Shown in pieces: positions 51,401 through 59,356 of a DNA stretch of 59,356 bases. Where the stretch lies: assembly GCA_964346245.1 (NCBI GenBank), contig CAYFUF010000006.1, forward strand, positions 1-59,356, read 5' to 3'. Source of the stretch: CAYFUF01 sp964346245 (GTDB lineage Bacteria; Bacillota; Clostridia; Tissierellales; Peptoniphilaceae). Numbering within the stretch: position 1 is the stretch's first letter; every line of letters starts with the position of its first letter. The notes under the pieces are model-generated. The model had not been told where the DNA came from. It did not search any database and was given only the letters and a program-made list of their open reading frames with translations. The translations under genes were made by a program, and so were the position numbers.

Positions 51401-52261
51401 CTCCCCGTTGAGGACATGCCTTTCCTACCCGATGGTCAACCTGTCGAAATCTGCCTGAACCCTCTAGGTATTCCATCCCGTATGAACTTGGGACAGGTGT
51501 TGGAAGTTCACCTTGGTCTAGCAGCGAAGAAGTTAGGCTGGAAGGTCGCCACTCCTGCTTTTGATGGTGCAACCGATATTGATATTGAGGAGGCTCTGGA
51601 AAAAGCGGGTTACCCAAAGAGTGGAAAGATTCCACTGAGAGATGGTCGCAGCGGAGAATACTTTGAAAACCCAGTAACCGTTGGTTACATGTATATCCTC
51701 AAGCTGCACCACATGGTCGACGAGAAGATTCACGCCCGTGCGACAGGTCCTTACTCCCTAGTCACCCAGCAACCACTTGGTGGTAAAGCCCAGTTTGGTG
51801 GCCAACGTTTTGGTGAGATGGAAGTTTGGGCACTGGAGGCATATGGTGCTTCCCATACACTACAAGAGATGTTAACCGTCAAGTCCGATGATGTTACCGG
51901 TCGTGTCAAGACCTATGAAGCTATCGTTAAGGGAGAGAATATTCCTGAGCCAGGCATTCCTGAGAGCTTTAAGGTCCTCATTAAAGAGCTACAATCCCTG
52001 TCCCTCGATGTCAACTTGCTCGATGAGAATGGGGAAGAGGTTGAATTGAAGGACGACTTAGATGATGTGACTCGTTTCTCACAAATCGAAGATATCGATG
52101 AGGTCCAAAATGAGCCTCCACGCCGCTTCATCCGCGACGCCTCTGATGGGGAAGACGATGATGAGGACGAAATCGAGATGGATGGAGAGACTGTCGAGGA
52201 TGACGAGGAAGATTTTGAGGAACTCGGTTATTCTATTGATGAAATTGACGAAGATGAATAA
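48476..52261 (+). CDS. rpoB: DNA-directed RNA polymerase subunit beta
   Basis: The beta subunit forms half of the catalytic cleft. The 1261-residue product is full length and starts at ATG 48476 (RBS GAAGGGG). The rifampicin-binding segment reads GSSQLSQFMDQTNPMSEL, then HKRRLNALGPGG; Asn530 aligns with E. coli Ser531. A Thr also replaces the first Asn of the DQNNPL segment. The C-terminus beyond about residue 1220 is a strongly acidic tail. rpoC follows after 30 bases. Confidence 0.98.
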   Translation: MSMNNHTVMYGKTARESFSRIPTVMELPNLLAIQKDSYQWFLEQGLKEVLDDISPISDYSGGLILEFVDYYFEEEAEYSVEEAKERDVTYSRKLKVKVRLIKMEEGEILEVKEQEVYIGDIPMMTPSGTFVINGAERVIVSQLVRSPGVYYGRDFDKSGNTMISSTVIPNRGAWLEYDNDAHGVVNIRIDRTRKLPATTLIRALLFETNEEMLQVFGESEYLTKTLEKEVSNNREEALLEIYRKLKPGDLASVESAEPLINNLFFDAKRYDLAKVGRYTFNKKLSVFNRILNRRLAADAINEDGELIAKADDFVTGELALEIENAGINIVDVYVDESKEEVVRVVGNHFVDYHVFIDDLRDIDPEIDLDELGLSEKIYWPAMQNIIEVLANDEDELYSNTRKRMNYIRGNKNELSPRHITVSDIMATFSYQLNLYHGVGEVDDIDHLGNRRVRSIGELLQNQFRIGLSRMERVVKERMTTGDQDLATPQSLLNVRPVTAAIKEFFGSSQLSQFMDQTNPMSELTHKRRLNALGPGGLSRDRAGAEVRDVHDSHYGRICPIETPEGPNIGLITSLTTYGRINSYGFIETPYRKVEEGTGRVTQEIIYLTADEEDKYIKAQANEPLDENGYFVNDRVSGRGINAVNDIYPREHVQFMDVSPQQIISVGAAMVPFLENDDATRALMGTNMQRQAVPLLKTDSPIIGTGIEYKAALDSGVVVRSEVTGTVVKVDANNVSVRDDSTGSIVHHRVLKFSRANQGTCFNQRPIVNEGEHVTEGQILADGPSTDEGEIALGKNILIAFMTWEGYNYEDAMLINERLVVDDVLTSIHIEEHNCEARETKLGPEDITRDIPNVGEDMRKNLDEDGVIRIGAEVTAGDILVGKVTPKGETELSPEERLLRAIFGEKAREVRDTSLKVPHGESGIVVDVKKYSRDKGDELAPGLNEVIRVYIAAKRKIMVGDKMCGRHGNKGVVSRILPVEDMPFLPDGQPVEICLNPLGIPSRMNLGQVLEVHLGLAAKKLGWKVATPAFDGATDIDIEEALEKAGYPKSGKIPLRDGRSGEYFENPVTVGYMYILKLHHMVDEKIHARATGPYSLVTQQPLGGKAQFGGQRFGEMEVWALEAYGASHTLQEMLTVKSDDVTGRVKTYEAIVKGENIPEPGIPESFKVLIKELQSLSLDVNLLDENGEEVELKDDLDDVTRFSQIEDIDEVQNEPPRRFIRDASDGEDDDEDEIEMDGETVEDDEEDFEELGYSIDEIDEDE

Positions 52262-52291
52262 AAGAGCTGTGTTGACGAAAGGAGTCACTTC

Positions 52292-55200
52292 TTGAAAAAA
52301 ACGAATTCTTTTGATGCGATTAAGATCAAGATAGCATCACCAGAGAAGATACGATCATGGTCCCACGGCGAAGTTAAGAAACCTGAGACAATCAACTACC
52401 GTACCCTCAAGCCTGAAAAAGACGGTCTATTTTGCGAGAAGATTTTCGGACCTACCAAGGACTGGGAGTGTAACTGCGGTAAGTATAAGCGAGTGAGATA
52501 CAAGGGTGTCGTCTGCGAAAAGTGCGGCGTTGAAGTAACCAAATCTAAGGTGCGCCGGGAGCGTATGGGGCACATTGAATTGGCATCGCCTGTTTCTCAC
52601 ATCTGGTATTTCAAGGGAATCCCATCCCGCATGGGCCTACTGCTCGATATCAGCCCTAAAGCGCTCGAGTTAGTCATCTACTTTGCTAACTATATCGTCA
52701 TCGATCCAGGCGAAGCAGCAGGCGACCTCTATGAGAAGCAGCTGCTCACCGAGACCGAGTTTAATGAATACTACGACAAGTACGAAGATGGTTTCGTGGC
52801 AGAGATGGGTGCGGAAGCAATCCAAGAGCTCCTTCGCCGCGTAGACCTGCATAAGGAAGAAGAGCTCCTCAATGAGGAGCTGGAAACAGCAACAGGACAG
52901 AAGAGGACTCGTATCCTTCGCCGTCTAGAGGTTGTTGAAGCCTTCATTAGGTCTGGCAACAAGCCTGAGTGGATGTGTATGGAAGTCCTTCCTGTTATGC
53001 CTCCAGATATTCGCCCTATGGTCCAATTGGAAGGTGGTCGCTTTGCCACATCTGACCTGAACGACTTATACCGGAGGGTCATTAACCGTAACAACCGTCT
53101 CAAGAGACTTTTAGATATCGGCGCACCAGACATCATTGTCCGCAATGAGAAGCGCATGCTGCAAGAAGCGGTCGATGCGCTTGTCGATAACGGTCGCCGT
53201 GGCAAGGCGGTTACCGGAGCTTCCAATAGAAACCTGAAGAGTCTATCTGATTTACTAAAGGGTAAGTCTGGTCGCTTCCGCCAAAACCTACTAGGTAAGC
53301 GTGTCGACTATTCAGGCCGTTCTGTTATCGTTGTCGGCCCTGAACTGAAGTTCTACCAATGTGGTTTGCCCAAGGATATGGCCCTAGAACTATTCAAGCC
53401 TTTCGTCATGAGGGACTTGGTAGCAACAGGTGTTGCCCACAATATTAAAAATGCGAAGAAGCTAGTTGAGCGCAAAGATAATCAGGTTTGGGGATCGTTG
53501 GAATCAGTTATTCAGGACCACCCCGTCCTGCTAAATCGCGCGCCAACCCTTCACCGTTTGGGTATTCAAGCTTTTGAGCCGGTCCTGGTTGAGGGTAAGG
53601 CAATCAAGCTTCACCCCCTTGCTTGTACCGCATATAACGCGGACTTCGATGGCGACCAGATGGCTGTTCACGTGCCCCTCAGTTCAGAGGCTCAGACCGA
53701 GGCGCGCCTGCTCATGCTGTCGACCAATAACATCTTAGCGCCAAAGGATGGTAAGCCAATTACGACGCCAACCCAGGATATGGTCCTTGGTGCCTACTTC
53801 TTGACCGCTGAGCCAGAGACGGAAGAAGCTGTTCACTACTTCGATGACTACGAAGAGATGCTGAAGGCGCTTGCCAACAAGTATATCGACTTGCACACCA
53901 CGGTTTCTGTCCGTGTGAAGAGAGAAGAGGATAAGAGGGGCAAGAATGTGGTTTCCACTGTTGGCCGCTTCATCTTCAATGAGGATATTCCTCAGGACTT
54001 AGGTTTTGTTGACCGCTCTGAAGATCCTTACTCACTAGAAATCGATATGCTGGTCGACAAGAAAAAGCTTTCTGATATTATCGACCGCTGCTACCGCAAG
54101 TACGGCAACATCCGTACCGCAAGGCTTCTGGATGATATCAAGACGCTAGGTTACCGCTACTCGACTGTATCGGCATTGACGGTGTCCATGAACGACGTCC
54201 AAATTCCAAAAGAGAAGGAACAAATTCTGGAGGAAGCGGAGAAGGAAGTGGATAACTACGAGAAGATGGCCCGCAGAGGTCTCATGTCCGAGAAAGAGCG
54301 TTATCAATTCGTCATCGATACTTGGTCAAAAGCAACTGATGATGTCGAGAAGGCTCTGCTTGATGACTTGGATCCGAAAAATTCTATTGCCATCATGGCT
54401 AACTCAGGAGCCCGTGGCTCGATTAAGCAGATACGTCAGCTGGCTGGTATGCGTGGTCTTATGGCCTCCGCCACCGGTGAAACGATCGAGATTCCAATCC
54501 GCGCTAACTTCCGCGAAGGTCTGTCTGTACAGGAGTTCTTTATTTCGACACACGGTTCCCGTAAAGGTCTTTCCGATACGGCCCTTCGTACAGCTGACTC
54601 TGGTTACTTGACCAGACGTCTTGTTGATGTTTCTCAGGATGTTATCGTTACGGAAAACAACTGCCACACCGACAAGTACGTTGTGGTTAGCGATATTCGT
54701 GAAGGTTCCGAGTTAATCGAGGAACTGAAGATCAGAATTACTGGCCGGACCAGCTTCGAGGATATCCTCCATCCAAGCACAGGCGAATTGATTGCCCGCA
54801 AGGACGATATCATCACGGAGAATATGGCCGATGCCATCCAAAAGGCCGGCATCGATAAGGTGAAAGTTAGGTCAGTCTTGCAATGTAACACGGAGCACGG
54901 CGTCTGCGCTAAGTGCTACGGTCGCAACCTTGCAACCGGCAAGGATGTGAACATCGGTGAGGCTGTTGGTATCATCGCTGCCCAATCCATCGGTGAGCCT
55001 GGTACTCAGCTGACCATGCGTACTTTCCACGCAGGTGGTGTTGCTGGTGCAGGAATTACCCAAGGTCTTCCTCGTGTCGAGGAGCTTTTCGAGGCTCGTA
55101 AGCCAAAAGGTCTCGCTATGATTTCAAAGAATGCGGGCCATGTCTCCATTCGCGACAACAAAAAGCGCAAGGACGTCATTGTCACTTCTGATGACGGCCA

Positions 55201-55885
55201 CCAAGAGACCTATGCGATTCCATTCGGTTCACGGATCCGTGTCATGGAGGACGAAGTCATCGAAAAGGGTGCTAGGTTAACCGAAGGTTCGATCAACCCT
55301 CACGATATCCTAGAAATCCTCGGCCCTGATGCGGTTCAAGACTACATTACCCGTGAAGTGCAGAAGGTTTACCGCCTGCAGGGTGTAGATATCGATGACC
55401 GCCATATTGAAATCATCATCAAGCAGATGCTAGGCCGCGTCCGCATCACTGATGCTGGCGATTCCAAGCTTCTCCCAGGACAGATGGTCAACCGCCGCAA
55501 GGTGGAGATTGTCAACGCTGAACTGGAAGCTCAAGGCAAGCGCTTAGCCCAAGCGGAATACGTGCTCTTAGGCATCACTAAGGCTTCCATCGCTTCGGAA
55601 TCCTTCCTCTCTGCCGCTTCCTTCCAGGAGACAACGAGAGTCTTAACCGACGCCTCTCTAAAGGGTAAGGTTGACCACTTGCGAGGTCTCAAGGAGAATA
55701 TCATCATCGGTAAGCTGATTCCAGCTGGTACCGGTATGAAGGTCTATAACGAAACCGACATCGATTACGACGGTATGGATGAGGATCTTGCACGCCTAGA
55801 AGGCTTGAATGCTTTTGAAGATAGCGGGGAAGAAGTGATAGAGCAAATGACGGAAGCTGTTGAGCAAGAAAAGAGCAAGGCTTAG
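52292..55885 (+). CDS. rpoC: DNA-directed RNA polymerase subunit beta'
   Basis: The beta' subunit holds the catalytic magnesium. The 1197-residue product starts at TTG 52292 after AAAGGAGTCACTTC. It has the zinc ligands Cys60, Cys62, Cys75, Cys78 and the active-site NADFDGDQM with Asp451, Asp453 and Asp455. The second zinc site with CNTEHGVCAKCYGRNL is intact. Length is typical for Gram-positive bacteria without the large proteobacterial insertion. It is cotranscribed with rpoB. Confidence 0.98.
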   Translation: MKKTNSFDAIKIKIASPEKIRSWSHGEVKKPETINYRTLKPEKDGLFCEKIFGPTKDWECNCGKYKRVRYKGVVCEKCGVEVTKSKVRRERMGHIELASPVSHIWYFKGIPSRMGLLLDISPKALELVIYFANYIVIDPGEAAGDLYEKQLLTETEFNEYYDKYEDGFVAEMGAEAIQELLRRVDLHKEEELLNEELETATGQKRTRILRRLEVVEAFIRSGNKPEWMCMEVLPVMPPDIRPMVQLEGGRFATSDLNDLYRRVINRNNRLKRLLDIGAPDIIVRNEKRMLQEAVDALVDNGRRGKAVTGASNRNLKSLSDLLKGKSGRFRQNLLGKRVDYSGRSVIVVGPELKFYQCGLPKDMALELFKPFVMRDLVATGVAHNIKNAKKLVERKDNQVWGSLESVIQDHPVLLNRAPTLHRLGIQAFEPVLVEGKAIKLHPLACTAYNADFDGDQMAVHVPLSSEAQTEARLLMLSTNNILAPKDGKPITTPTQDMVLGAYFLTAEPETEEAVHYFDDYEEMLKALANKYIDLHTTVSVRVKREEDKRGKNVVSTVGRFIFNEDIPQDLGFVDRSEDPYSLEIDMLVDKKKLSDIIDRCYRKYGNIRTARLLDDIKTLGYRYSTVSALTVSMNDVQIPKEKEQILEEAEKEVDNYEKMARRGLMSEKERYQFVIDTWSKATDDVEKALLDDLDPKNSIAIMANSGARGSIKQIRQLAGMRGLMASATGETIEIPIRANFREGLSVQEFFISTHGSRKGLSDTALRTADSGYLTRRLVDVSQDVIVTENNCHTDKYVVVSDIREGSELIEELKIRITGRTSFEDILHPSTGELIARKDDIITENMADAIQKAGIDKVKVRSVLQCNTEHGVCAKCYGRNLATGKDVNIGEAVGIIAAQSIGEPGTQLTMRTFHAGGVAGAGITQGLPRVEELFEARKPKGLAMISKNAGHVSIRDNKKRKDVIVTSDDGHQETYAIPFGSRIRVMEDEVIEKGARLTEGSINPHDILEILGPDAVQDYITREVQKVYRLQGVDIDDRHIEIIIKQMLGRVRITDAGDSKLLPGQMVNRRKVEIVNAELEAQGKRLAQAEYVLLGITKASIASESFLSAASFQETTRVLTDASLKGKVDHLRGLKENIIIGKLIPAGTGMKVYNETDIDYDGMDEDLARLEGLNAFEDSGEEVIEQMTEAVEQEKSKA

Positions 55886-55990
55886 TCATCTACTCGTAAA
55901 AAGAAACATGAATCCGAGGGTAGCTTGTCTATCCTTGGATTTGTGTCTATCTGCCAGCCCTTAAAATCTTTGGCAAAAGAGCTTGAAGGC

Positions 55991-56019
55991 TTGACGGCAG
56001 AGGTAAAAATTGATAGTAT
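55991..56019 (+). promoter_or_regulatory. Promoter of the str operon (rpsL-rpsG-fusA-tuf)
   Basis: TTGACG (55991-55996), a 17-base spacer and TAGTAT (56014-56019) form a strong sigma-A promoter. It lies about 100 bases upstream of rpsL and leaves a leader with alternative hairpins. Confidence 0.85.
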
Positions 56020-56035
56020 AGATAAGGTTATGATT

Positions 56036-56075
56036 GGGGAGATATGCTCAATATCTCCTCTCTTTTAATCGAGAG
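56036..56075 (+). promoter_or_regulatory. Possible attenuator in the rpsL leader
   Basis: GGGGAGATAT (56036-56045) and ATATCTCCTC (56051-56060) form a 10-base-pair stem with a 5-base loop, followed by TCTTTT, like an intrinsic terminator. CTCTC (56058-56062) can instead pair with GAGAG (56071-56075), which would use the descending arm. The two structures compete, the classic layout of attenuation. Confidence 0.5.
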
Positions 56076-56121
56076 TGAACCATTCAGTTGATAAAAAACT
56101 AATTAAGCAAGGAGGTGTAAT

Positions 56122-56535
56122 ATGCCAACAATTAACCAACTGATCCGTAAGGGAAGACACACTGAAAAGAAGAAATCAGGTACCCCAGCTTTAGGTTACA
56201 ACTTCAATACCTTGAAGAACCAAGCGACTCCCGTTAAGAGTCCACAAAAGCGCGGTGTCTGTACGTCTGTTCGTACGGTAACTCCAAAGAAGCCTAACTC
56301 AGCGCTTCGTAAAGTTGCTCGTGTTCGTTTAACGAATGGTGCGGAAGTACTTTCTTATATTCCTGGAATCGGCCACAACCTACAAGAGCACAGTGTTGTT
56401 CTTATCCGTGGTGGACGTGTAAAGGACCTTCCTGGTGTACGTTACCACATTATCAGAGGGGCTTTAGATACGGCTGGTGTTTCTAACAGACAGCAAGGTC
56501 GTTCTAAGTACGGCGCCAAGAAAAGCGGAAACTAA
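56122..56535 (+). CDS. rpsL: 30S ribosomal protein S12
   Basis: S12 controls decoding accuracy. The 137-residue product has PTINQLIRKGR, the streptomycin-site segments TPKKPNSALRK and GGRVKDLPGVRYH, both wild-type-like with lysine at the positions usually mutated, and an insertion around residues 19-33 typical of many Bacillota. RBS is AAGGAGGTGTAAT. rpsG follows after 140 bases. Confidence 0.98.
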   Translation: MPTINQLIRKGRHTEKKKSGTPALGYNFNTLKNQATPVKSPQKRGVCTSVRTVTPKKPNSALRKVARVRLTNGAEVLSYIPGIGHNLQEHSVVLIRGGRVKDLPGVRYHIIRGALDTAGVSNRQQGRSKYGAKKSGN

Positions 56536-56675
56536 TTTTCCGAAAATCGCCGCTAGTTAAGTGCATATGTTAAGTAGTTTTTTATCAACTATTCTCATAG
56601 CACAGCAGCCTTTGAGTTTTATCAAAGAGGGTTGAGTACCCATAATCTACTTTATATGAGTAAGGAGGGAAGAAA

Positions 56676-57146
56676 GTGCCTAGAAAAGGTCATATTCCAA
56701 AAAGAGAGGTTATGCCGGACCCAAAGTATAATGATGTTGTCGTTGCGAAACTGATCAACTCAATTATGCTAGACGGCAAGAAAGGTATTGCACAAAAAAT
56801 CGTGTATGGTGCCTTAGAATTAGCAGAAGGAAAAGTAGGACAAGACGGCTTGGAGATCTTCCAAAAAGCTGTGGCAAATATCATGCCAGTCCTAGAAGTA
56901 AAAGCAAGACGTGTTGGTGGTGCGACTTACCAAGTCCCCATGGAAGTACGTCCTGAGAGACGCCAAACACTTGCCCTGCGTTGGATGACATTATTTGCAA
57001 GACAACGTAGCGAAAAGACAATGATTGAGCGTTTAGGTAATGAGATTGTTGATGCGTTCAACAATACTGGAGCAAGCGTACGTCGTAAAGAAGAGATGCA
57101 CCGCATGGCTGAGGCAAATAAGGCGTTTGCACATTATCGTTATTAA
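56676..57146 (+). CDS. rpsG: 30S ribosomal protein S7
   Basis: S7 nucleates 30S head assembly and in E. coli represses the str operon. The 156-residue product starts at GTG 56676 after AAGGAGGGAAGAAA. The core LINSIMLDGKKGIAQKIVYGAL and VGGATYQVPMEVRPERRQTLALRW are conserved. It lies 19 bases before fusA. The 140-base gap from rpsL contains a weak possible hairpin near 56570-56597 but no clear promoter. Confidence 0.98.
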   Translation: MPRKGHIPKREVMPDPKYNDVVVAKLINSIMLDGKKGIAQKIVYGALELAEGKVGQDGLEIFQKAVANIMPVLEVKARRVGGATYQVPMEVRPERRQTLALRWMTLFARQRSEKTMIERLGNEIVDAFNNTGASVRRKEEMHRMAEANKAFAHYRY

Positions 57147-57165
57147 CCTACAATGGAGGTTTTAA

Positions 57166-59253
57166 GTGGCTCAAGAAGCTTTAAAAGATATACGTAATAT
57201 TGGCATCATGGCCCATATAGACGCGGGTAAAACAACCGTAACTGAGCGTATCTTATTCTATACCGGAAAAATCCATAAAATGGGAGACACTCATGATGGT
57301 GCTGCTCAGATGGACTGGATGGAACAAGAGCAAGAGCGTGGTATTACGATTGCATCAGCCGCAACGACTTGTTTCTGGAAGAGAGATAATCACACAACTC
57401 GCATCAACATCATCGACACACCAGGACACGTTGACTTCACGGTAGAAGTTGAACGTTCACTGCGTGTTCTTGATGGTGCCGTTGCATTATTCGATGCAAA
57501 GAGTGGTGTAGAGCCTCAATCAGAGACGGTATGGCGTCAAGCTGACAAGTATAAGGTTCCTCGCCTGTGCTTTATCAACAAGATGGATGCAACTGGCGCA
57601 GACTTCTTCATGGCAGTCGAAACAATTAAGAATAAGTTAAAGGCGAATGCAATTGCTATCCAATGTCCAATCGGAGCGGAAGACAAGTTCGAAGGTATCA
57701 TCGACTTAACGACGATGAGAGCAGAGATTTATCACGACGAGCTAGGTCAAAACATTACTGATGAGGATGTCCCAGCAGAGTTAGCAGATAAGGCAGAAGA
57801 AATGCGCAACGCCCTTCTTGAGGAACTATCTGAGGTCGATGAAGACATCATGATGGCTTACCTTGAGGGTGAAGAAATCTCAGCTGAACAGATGAGAGCA
57901 GCTATCCGCAAGGGTGCTATCGAGAGAAAGATCTTCCCTGTTCTATGTGGTTCCGCTTACAAGAACCGCGGTGTCCAATTCCTTATTGACGCGGTTGTAG
58001 ACTACCTGCCAAGCCCATTGGATGTACCTGCTATTGCTGGTGTTAGCACGCAAGATGCTGAAGTTGAAATTTATAGGAATGCTGATACAGAAGAGCCTTT
58101 TGCTGCATTAGCTTTCAAGATTGTAACCGATCCTTATGTTGGTAAGCTTTGTTACTTCCGTGTCTACTCTGGTAGACTGGAGACTGGTAACTACGTTTAC
58201 AACTCAACAAAGGGTAAGCGCGAGCGTATCAGCCGTATCGTAGAGATGCACGCTAATAAGCGTAATGAGATTGATGAAGTCTCTGCTGGAGATATCGCTG
58301 CAGCAGTTGGTCTAAAAGACACAACTACTGGTGATACCCTCTGTGATCAAAGCAATCCAATTATTCTTGAAAACATGGAATTCCCTGATCCAGTTATCTC
58401 AGTTGCTATCGAACCAAAAACGAAAGCATCTCAAGATAAGATGGGTATTGCTCTATCTAAGTTGGCTGAAGAGGATCCAACCTTCAAGACATATACAAAC
58501 GAAGAAACTGGTCAAACTATCATCGCTGGTATGGGTGAGCTTCACCTAGAGATTATCGTTGACCGCCTACTTCGTGAATTCAAGGTAGAAGCTAATGTTG
58601 GTAACCCACAAGTTTCTTACCGTGAGTCAATTACCACTGATAGCGAAGCACAAGGTAAGTTCGTTCGCCAATCTGGTGGTTCTGGTCAATACGGTGATGT
58701 CCGTATCCGCATTCGCCCGGGTGAACCAGGAACAGGCATCATTATCAACAACAAGATTGTTGGTGGTGCAATTCCTAAGGAATTCATCGGCCCAGCTACT
58801 CAAGGTATTGAAGAGGCTTGCTCAACAGGTCCAATCGCTGGCTACCCAGTCCTTGATGTTGAAGTTGATATTTATGATGGTTCTTACCATGATGTTGACT
58901 CTTCAGAGATTGCCTTTAAGATTGCCGGTTCTATGGCAATGAAGGAAGCGCTATCTCGAGCTAACCCAGCCCTACTCGAACCTATGCAAAAAGTTGAGAT
59001 TGTTACTCCAGAGGAGTACCTCGGCGATGTTATGGGTGATGTTAGTTCAAGACGTGGACGCATTGATCAAATGAATACTCGCGAGGGTGTACAAATTGTA
59101 GATGCTTTCATTCCACTATCTGAAATGTTTGGTTATGCAACCGACCTTCGTTCAAAGACTCAAGGTCGTGCAACATATTCAATGCAATTCGATCACTATG
59201 AGCCAGTTCCAGCTAGCATCAGTGAAGAAGTGGCAGCAAAAAGACAAAAGTAA
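57166..59253 (+). CDS. fusA: Translation elongation factor G
   Basis: EF-G is the GTPase that drives ribosomal translocation and, with RRF, ribosome recycling. The 695-residue product starts at GTG 57166 after GGAGGTTTTAA. The G domain has AHIDAGKTT, the switch II DTPGHVDF and the NKMD specificity motif; domains II to V follow in the usual order. Fusidic-acid-related residues look ordinary at this level. It is 49 bases before tuf. Confidence 0.98.
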   Translation: MAQEALKDIRNIGIMAHIDAGKTTVTERILFYTGKIHKMGDTHDGAAQMDWMEQEQERGITIASAATTCFWKRDNHTTRINIIDTPGHVDFTVEVERSLRVLDGAVALFDAKSGVEPQSETVWRQADKYKVPRLCFINKMDATGADFFMAVETIKNKLKANAIAIQCPIGAEDKFEGIIDLTTMRAEIYHDELGQNITDEDVPAELADKAEEMRNALLEELSEVDEDIMMAYLEGEEISAEQMRAAIRKGAIERKIFPVLCGSAYKNRGVQFLIDAVVDYLPSPLDVPAIAGVSTQDAEVEIYRNADTEEPFAALAFKIVTDPYVGKLCYFRVYSGRLETGNYVYNSTKGKRERISRIVEMHANKRNEIDEVSAGDIAAAVGLKDTTTGDTLCDQSNPIILENMEFPDPVISVAIEPKTKASQDKMGIALSKLAEEDPTFKTYTNEETGQTIIAGMGELHLEIIVDRLLREFKVEANVGNPQVSYRESITTDSEAQGKFVRQSGGSGQYGDVRIRIRPGEPGTGIIINNKIVGGAIPKEFIGPATQGIEEACSTGPIAGYPVLDVEVDIYDGSYHDVDSSEIAFKIAGSMAMKEALSRANPALLEPMQKVEIVTPEEYLGDVMGDVSSRRGRIDQMNTREGVQIVDAFIPLSEMFGYATDLRSKTQGRATYSMQFDHYEPVPASISEEVAAKRQK

Positions 59254-59302
59254 GCTTAAGTTTCAAGAAAGAGAATAAGTAAAATACTAGGAGGCTAATG
59301 AA

Positions 59303-59356
59303 ATGGCAAAAGGTAAATTTGAACGTAATAAGCCACACGTTAACATTGGTACTTTA
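59303..59356 (+). CDS. tuf: Elongation factor Tu, 5' end only
   Basis: Eighteen codons are visible before the window ends. ATG 59303 follows AGGAGGCTAATGAA and gives MAKGKFERNKPHVNIGTL, a clear EF-Tu N-terminus. It completes the str operon order rpsL-rpsG-fusA-tuf. An upstream ATG at 59298 is out of frame. Confidence 0.95.
   Translation, partial: MAKGKFERNKPHVNIGTL

Noticed and set aside
55905..55965. Hairpin after rpoC as a terminator
   Set aside because: AATCCGAGG and CCTTGGATT pair with one wobble, but no T run follows on the plus strand, so I cannot call it a terminator with confidence.
56122..56535. Streptomycin-resistance change in S12
   Set aside because: The residues at the two well-known positions are lysines in the usual contexts TPKKPNSALRK and GGRVKDLPGVRYH, so the site looks wild-type.
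1..59356. CRISPR arrays, tRNA or rRNA genes, prophage and intact insertion sequences
   Set aside because: No regularly spaced repeats, cloverleaf-like intergenic segments, rRNA sequence or transposase, integrase or phage structural genes were seen.

Overview
The window is a piece of a draft Bacillota genome, most likely Clostridia-like. The ribosomal operons are in the Gram-positive order with strong AGGAGG ribosome binding sites and frequent TTG and GTG starts. S14 is the zinc-ribbon type, the fructose-1,6-bisphosphatase is class III, and a KOW protein typical of Clostridia sits between adk and infA. Three N runs (2462-2561, 27390-27399, 40573-40625) show it is a scaffold. No rRNA, tRNA, CRISPR array, intact insertion sequence or phage gene was seen.

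Layout: (1) 1-2051 is an AT-rich block carrying a uracil permease. It ends at an inverted repeat, exactly where a 5'-truncated hypothetical gene begins. (2) fbp lies on the minus strand up to 4546. (3) 4713-19516 is a promoter, a roughly 250-nt structured leader and the complete S10-spc-alpha superoperon, rpsJ to rplQ, including secY, adk, infA and rpoA. The usual map gene is absent. (4) 19576-24259 holds an L,D-transpeptidase, the ECF transporter module ecfA1-ecfA2-ecfT and truA. (5) 24321-28891 holds an MFS exporter, a papain/C39-like protein, a Tim44-like zinc-ribbon protein and an alpha/beta hydrolase with a membrane C-terminus. (6) 28952-30032 is rplM-rpsI with its own promoter, leader and terminator. 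(7) 30050-36939 holds a threonine aldolase and a second Tim44-like protein on the minus strand, a small membrane protein, a HAD phosphatase, an AlaX-like degenerate protein and comEC. (8) 37015-46969 holds rodA, queG-nth, a BaiN-like flavoprotein, a SAF-domain oxidoreductase, ileS, a PurN-like protein and a YerC regulator. (9) 47121-48187 is lrgAB. (10) 48264-59356 is rpoB-rpoC followed by rpsL-rpsG-fusA-tuf, the last cut by the window end.

Most of the window is the core translation and transcription machinery, interleaved with envelope genes (RodA, L,D-transpeptidase, LrgAB), vitamin uptake (ECF) and tRNA modification (TruA, QueG). The main points of interest are: an isoleucyl-tRNA synthetase of the eukaryote-like type 2 with a swapped signature motif (GIHH in place of HIGH); an RNA polymerase beta subunit with Asn at the position equivalent to E. 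coli Ser531; two apparently catalytically dead enzyme relatives (PurN-like and AlaX-like); an uncharacterised MFS/C39-like/Tim44 gene trio; and a 100-N gap whose two flanks are an identical 55-mer, which is almost certainly an assembly artefact. I did not see a clearly new multi-gene system. The MFS/C39-like/Tim44 trio is the best candidate for undescribed biology.
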